Shown here piece after piece: positions 61,254 to 64,000 of a stretch of 64,000 nucleotides of DNA. Source of the DNA: MGBC120314 sp051880495. GTDB taxonomy: Bacteria > Bacillota > Clostridia > Lachnospirales > Lachnospiraceae. Position 1 is the stretch's first letter. The number at the start of each line of letters is the position of its first letter. The DNA is taken from contig JBJEOB010000118.1 in assembly GCA_051880495.1 (NCBI GenBank), positions 60,080-124,079 of the forward strand. Direction: 5' to 3'. The notes beneath the pieces were generated by a model that searched no databases, had not been told where the DNA came from, and worked only from the letters and a program-made list of their open reading frames with translations. Position numbers and translations under genes: made by a program.

Positions 61254-63683
61254 ATGAAGTTTGGATATTTTGATGACACAAACCGTGAATATGTCATTAC
61301 AACACCTAAGACACCACTTCCTTGGATTAATTATCTTGGCTGTGAGAATTTCTTCTCTCTCATGTCCAACACATGCGGCGGATATTGTTTCTATAAGGAT
61401 GCAAAGCTTCTTCGTATTACACGTTACAGATATAATAATGTTCCTTATGACACAGGAGGACATTACTACTATATTAATGATAATGGCACAATCTGGAATC
61501 CGGGCTGGCAGCCTTCCAAAACAGAGCTTGATGAATACAGCTGCCGTCACGGTATGGGCTACAGCGTATTTACCGGCAAAAAGAACGACGTAAAGACACA
61601 GGTAACCGCATTTGTTCCTATTGGTAACAACTGTGAGGTTCACAAGGTTACGATAACCAATGAAGGTTCTTCTGATAAGGAAGTTAAGTTATTCTCATTT
61701 GTAGAATTCTGTTTATGGAATGCAATGGATGACATGACCAACTTCCAGAGAAACTTAAGCATTGGCGAAGTTGAAATCGTTGGCTCAACAATATACCACA
61801 AGACCGAGTACCGCGAAAGACGTAACCACTATGCTGTATTTAGTGTAAATACTCCTGTTGATGGTTTCGATACAGACCGTGATTCATTCCTCGGAGCATA
61901 TAACGGATTTGATAAGCCTGAGGTTGTAGTTTCCGGTCAGGCAAAGAATTCCAAGGCAAGCGGATGGGCTCCAATCGGTTCTCATCAGATTAATGTTAAG
62001 CTTGCTGCCGGAGAATCAAAGACTTATGTATTTGTATTAGGATATGTAGAAAATCCTGAAGATGAGAAATGGGAATCTCAGGGTGTAATTAACAAAAAAC
62101 CTGCAAATGAAATGCTCGCCAAATTTGACACAGTAGAAAAAGTTGATGCAGCCCTGGCACAGTTAAAGGCACATTGGGACGGTCTTCTTAATAAACTTAC
62201 CGTTAAATCCGACGACGAGAAATTCGACAGAATGATTAACATCTGGCATCAGTATCAGTGTATGGTTACATTTAATATGTCACGTTCTGCCTCATATTAT
62301 GAATCAGGTATCGGACGCGGTATGGGATTTAGAGATTCCTGCCAGGATCTTCTTGGATTTGTTCATCTTATTCCGGACCGTGCACGTGAAAGAATCATTG
62401 ATATCGCTTCAACACAGTTTGAAGACGGCAGCGCTTATCATCAGTACCAGCCGCTTACCAAGAAGGGTAACATGGACGTAGGAAGCGGATTTAATGATGA
62501 TCCGTTATGGTTAATTGCAGGTACTGCTGCATATATCCGTGAAACAGGTGACTTTGGAATCCTCGATGAGACAGTTCCTTATGATAACGATATGTCAAAG
62601 GCTACTTCATTAATGGAGCATCTTCGCCGTTCATTCAATTATACATTAACACATCTTGGTCCTCACAATCTTCCGCTTATCGGCCGTGCCGATTGGAATG
62701 ACTGTCTGAACCTTAACTGTTTTTCAAAGGAACCTGGTGAATCATTCCAGACGACAGGACCTTCAGAAGGACCTGTTGCGGAATCAGTATTCATCGCCGG
62801 TATGTTTGTTAAATATGGCAACGAATACGCAGATTTATGCGAACACCTCGGTCTTAACGATGAAGCAGCAAGCGTACGTGCTTCAGTTAAGAAAATGTAC
62901 GATACAGTTCTTGATGCAGGATGGGATGGTGAGTGGTTCCTTCGTGCATACGATGCTAACAGCAACAAGGTTGGTTCCAAGGAATGTGAAGACGGTCAGA
63001 TTTACATTGAACCACAGGGCTTCTGTGTAATCGCAGGAATCGGCGTTAAGGAAGGCAAAGCCCAGATGGCACTTGACTCGGTTAAGAAATTACTTGATAC
63101 AAAGTACGGTATTGTATTGCTTCAGCCTGCTTACAAGGATTATCACCTTGAACTCGGCGAAGTTTCTTCATACCCGCCGGGATATAAGGAAAATGCCGGT
63201 ATCTTCTGTCATAACAACCCATGGATTACAGTTGCCGAAACAGTTGTCGGAAACGGAGACAGGGCATTTGAAACATATTCAAAGATTTGTCCTGCATATA
63301 TCGAAGATATCAGTGAAATCCACAGAACCGAACCATATGTTTACTCACAGATGATTGCCGGTAAGGATGCCGTACACCATGGCGAAGCTAAGAACAGCTG
63401 GCTTACGGGAACAGCAGCATGGACGTTCTTAAGTGCATCACAATACATCCTTGGTGTAAGACCAAGTCTTGACGGACTTATGATTGATCCTTGTCTCCCT
63501 GCTTCATTCAAGGAACTTAAGGTTTCAAGAACCTTCCGTGGAACGGTTTATAACATCACAATCAAGAATCCTTCTAATGCTCAAAAGGGCATAAAGAAGC
63601 TTATCGTCGACGGCACAGAAGTTGCAGGTAATGTAATTCCTGTGAGCAACGCAGCAAACGTTGAAGTCATCGCCGAAATGTAA
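61254..63683 (+). CDS. Cellobiose phosphorylase (GH94)
   Basis: 809 residues, full GH94 length. The N-terminal beta-sandwich (about 1-300) is followed by a helical linker and an (alpha/alpha)6 barrel with SRSASYYESGIGRGMGFRDS, the catalytic aspartate region ADWNDCLNL (480-483) and ENAGIFCHNNPW. A small beta jelly-roll ends it. It splits cellobiose with phosphate to glucose-1-phosphate and glucose, saving one ATP. There is no signal peptide, so it acts on imported sugar. It is divergent from lacI and the transport genes and shares operator-like sites with them. It could also accept longer cellodextrins (cellodextrin phosphorylase), but the size fits cellobiose. Confidence 0.95.
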   Translation: MKFGYFDDTNREYVITTPKTPLPWINYLGCENFFSLMSNTCGGYCFYKDAKLLRITRYRYNNVPYDTGGHYYYINDNGTIWNPGWQPSKTELDEYSCRHGMGYSVFTGKKNDVKTQVTAFVPIGNNCEVHKVTITNEGSSDKEVKLFSFVEFCLWNAMDDMTNFQRNLSIGEVEIVGSTIYHKTEYRERRNHYAVFSVNTPVDGFDTDRDSFLGAYNGFDKPEVVVSGQAKNSKASGWAPIGSHQINVKLAAGESKTYVFVLGYVENPEDEKWESQGVINKKPANEMLAKFDTVEKVDAALAQLKAHWDGLLNKLTVKSDDEKFDRMINIWHQYQCMVTFNMSRSASYYESGIGRGMGFRDSCQDLLGFVHLIPDRARERIIDIASTQFEDGSAYHQYQPLTKKGNMDVGSGFNDDPLWLIAGTAAYIRETGDFGILDETVPYDNDMSKATSLMEHLRRSFNYTLTHLGPHNLPLIGRADWNDCLNLNCFSKEPGESFQTTGPSEGPVAESVFIAGMFVKYGNEYADLCEHLGLNDEAASVRASVKKMYDTVLDAGWDGEWFLRAYDANSNKVGSKECEDGQIYIEPQGFCVIAGIGVKEGKAQMALDSVKKLLDTKYGIVLLQPAYKDYHLELGEVSSYPPGYKENAGIFCHNNPWITVAETVVGNGDRAFETYSKICPAYIEDISEIHRTEPYVYSQMIAGKDAVHHGEAKNSWLTGTAAWTFLSASQYILGVRPSLDGLMIDPCLPASFKELKVSRTFRGTVYNITIKNPSNAQKGIKKLIVDGTEVAGNVIPVSNAANVEVIAEM

Positions 63684-63696
63684 TTATACTAATTTG

Positions 63697-63725
63697 CCCC
63701 CGCAATGTCTGATGGCATTGCGGGG
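63697..63725 (+). terminator. Terminator of the cellobiose phosphorylase gene
   Basis: The ten-base stem CCCCGCAATG with its complement and a nine-base loop, followed by ATTTTTATTC. It begins 14 bases after the stop. Confidence 0.93.
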
Positions 63726-63798
63726 ATTTTTATTCTATGTTAGTCTGTTATATTCCATACTTTTCATATATGCATCCCTCACTTCCGGCAGCATCTTG

Positions 63799-64000
63799 TT
63801 ACTCGCTTAATATCATTTCAACCTTTTTTAACAGAACCTGAAGACTATCTGCAATCAAATATGCAGGAGTCCCTTTTTTCGCAAGCTTATAAACTTCGAT
63901 TGTCAGCCGTGCCTCATCAAGTTGGCTCTGCGTTTTATCCAATCTGCTCTGCGTGTCATTCACTTCATTTTGCAGATACTCTATCTTTTCTCTGTCCGCA
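63799..64000 (-). CDS. C-terminal tail of an unidentified protein (5' end outside the window)
   Basis: 67 codons including the stop at 63801-63799. The visible part begins with a charged heptad-like helix (EKIEYLQNEVNDTQSRLDKT, then QSQLDEA) and ends in a short helical unit (AYLIADSLQVLLKKVEMILSE). The repeat TQS-LD- suggests a coiled coil. The ending resembles the tail of Rpn-type nuclease/transposase-like proteins common in Lachnospiraceae, but too little is visible for a call. No terminator is evident for it before 63725. Confidence 0.7.
   Translation of the reverse strand, partial: ADREKIEYLQNEVNDTQSRLDKTQSQLDEARLTIEVYKLAKKGTPAYLIADSLQVLLKKVEMILSE

Noticed and set aside
61209..61643. A 144-codon minus-strand frame over the phosphorylase start
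   Set aside because: It spans the promoter, operator and 5' end of a clear GH94 gene; composition is that of an antisense frame.

Overview
The window is low-GC DNA with strong sigma-A type promoters, an isoleucine T-box leader, spoIIR, the MEP-pathway kinase ispE, a type-2 isoleucyl-tRNA synthetase and many gene families typical of gut Lachnospiraceae. A giant wall-anchored PL9 pectate lyase and a cellobiose phosphorylase with its own sugar ABC transporter point to a plant-fibre specialist, perhaps Lachnospira (Eubacterium eligens-like). The genus is inferred, not demonstrated. I see no tRNA, rRNA, CRISPR array, insertion sequence or prophage.

Positions 1-29118 hold a single-direction (minus strand) surface-glycan locus of about 23 genes, cut by the left edge. 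Transcription starts near 29140. It first meets an FkbH-like glyceryl-loading enzyme and its acyl carrier protein, then rfbA-rfbD-rfbB-rfbC (dTDP-L-rhamnose), an ABC-2 exporter whose ATPase carries a Wzt-type carbohydrate-binding domain, a methyltransferase/kinase-like fusion resembling the WbdD chain terminator, a double-domain glycosyltransferase, a WbaP-like initiating phosphotransferase, two family-2 glycosyltransferases, a GlfT2-like galactofuranosyltransferase with UDP-galactopyranose mutase, an unknown polytopic protein and a Wzx-like flippase. A good internal promoter then precedes rfbF-rfbH-(ThDP enzyme)-rfbG-(SDR). That gene set matches CDP-3,6-dideoxyhexose synthesis followed by two-carbon branching, as in yersiniose. 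A third promoter precedes a GtrB/DPM1-like transferase and a cytidylyltransferase-oxidoreductase fusion. Together the genes suggest a polymer containing rhamnose, galactofuranose and a branched deoxysugar, possibly with glyceryl, phosphate and methyl decoration, assembled inside and exported by ABC transporter. The flippase probably serves side-chain donors.

Positions 29188-40241 hold the pectate lyase, glycogen phosphorylase (glgP) and ileS, each with visible signals. Positions 40259-47737 hold a small envelope/signalling block (membrane protein, DUF4352-like secreted protein, VanZ-like protein, small helical protein) divergent from a transmembrane Ser/Thr kinase, then an Mbeg1-like hydrolase, nicotinate phosphoribosyltransferase, plsC and a small anchored protein.

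Positions 47738-56415 form a minus-strand group: DUF1934 protein, spoIIR, a GntR regulator, ispE, a class A penicillin-binding protein with an acidic repeat tail, a large unknown membrane-anchored protein and a GSTCD-like methyltransferase. Positions 56428-63725 form a cellodextrin module: lacI, solute-binding protein and two permeases on one strand, cellobiose phosphorylase divergent, with three near-identical putative operators in the shared control region. The last 200 bases carry the tail of an unidentified gene.
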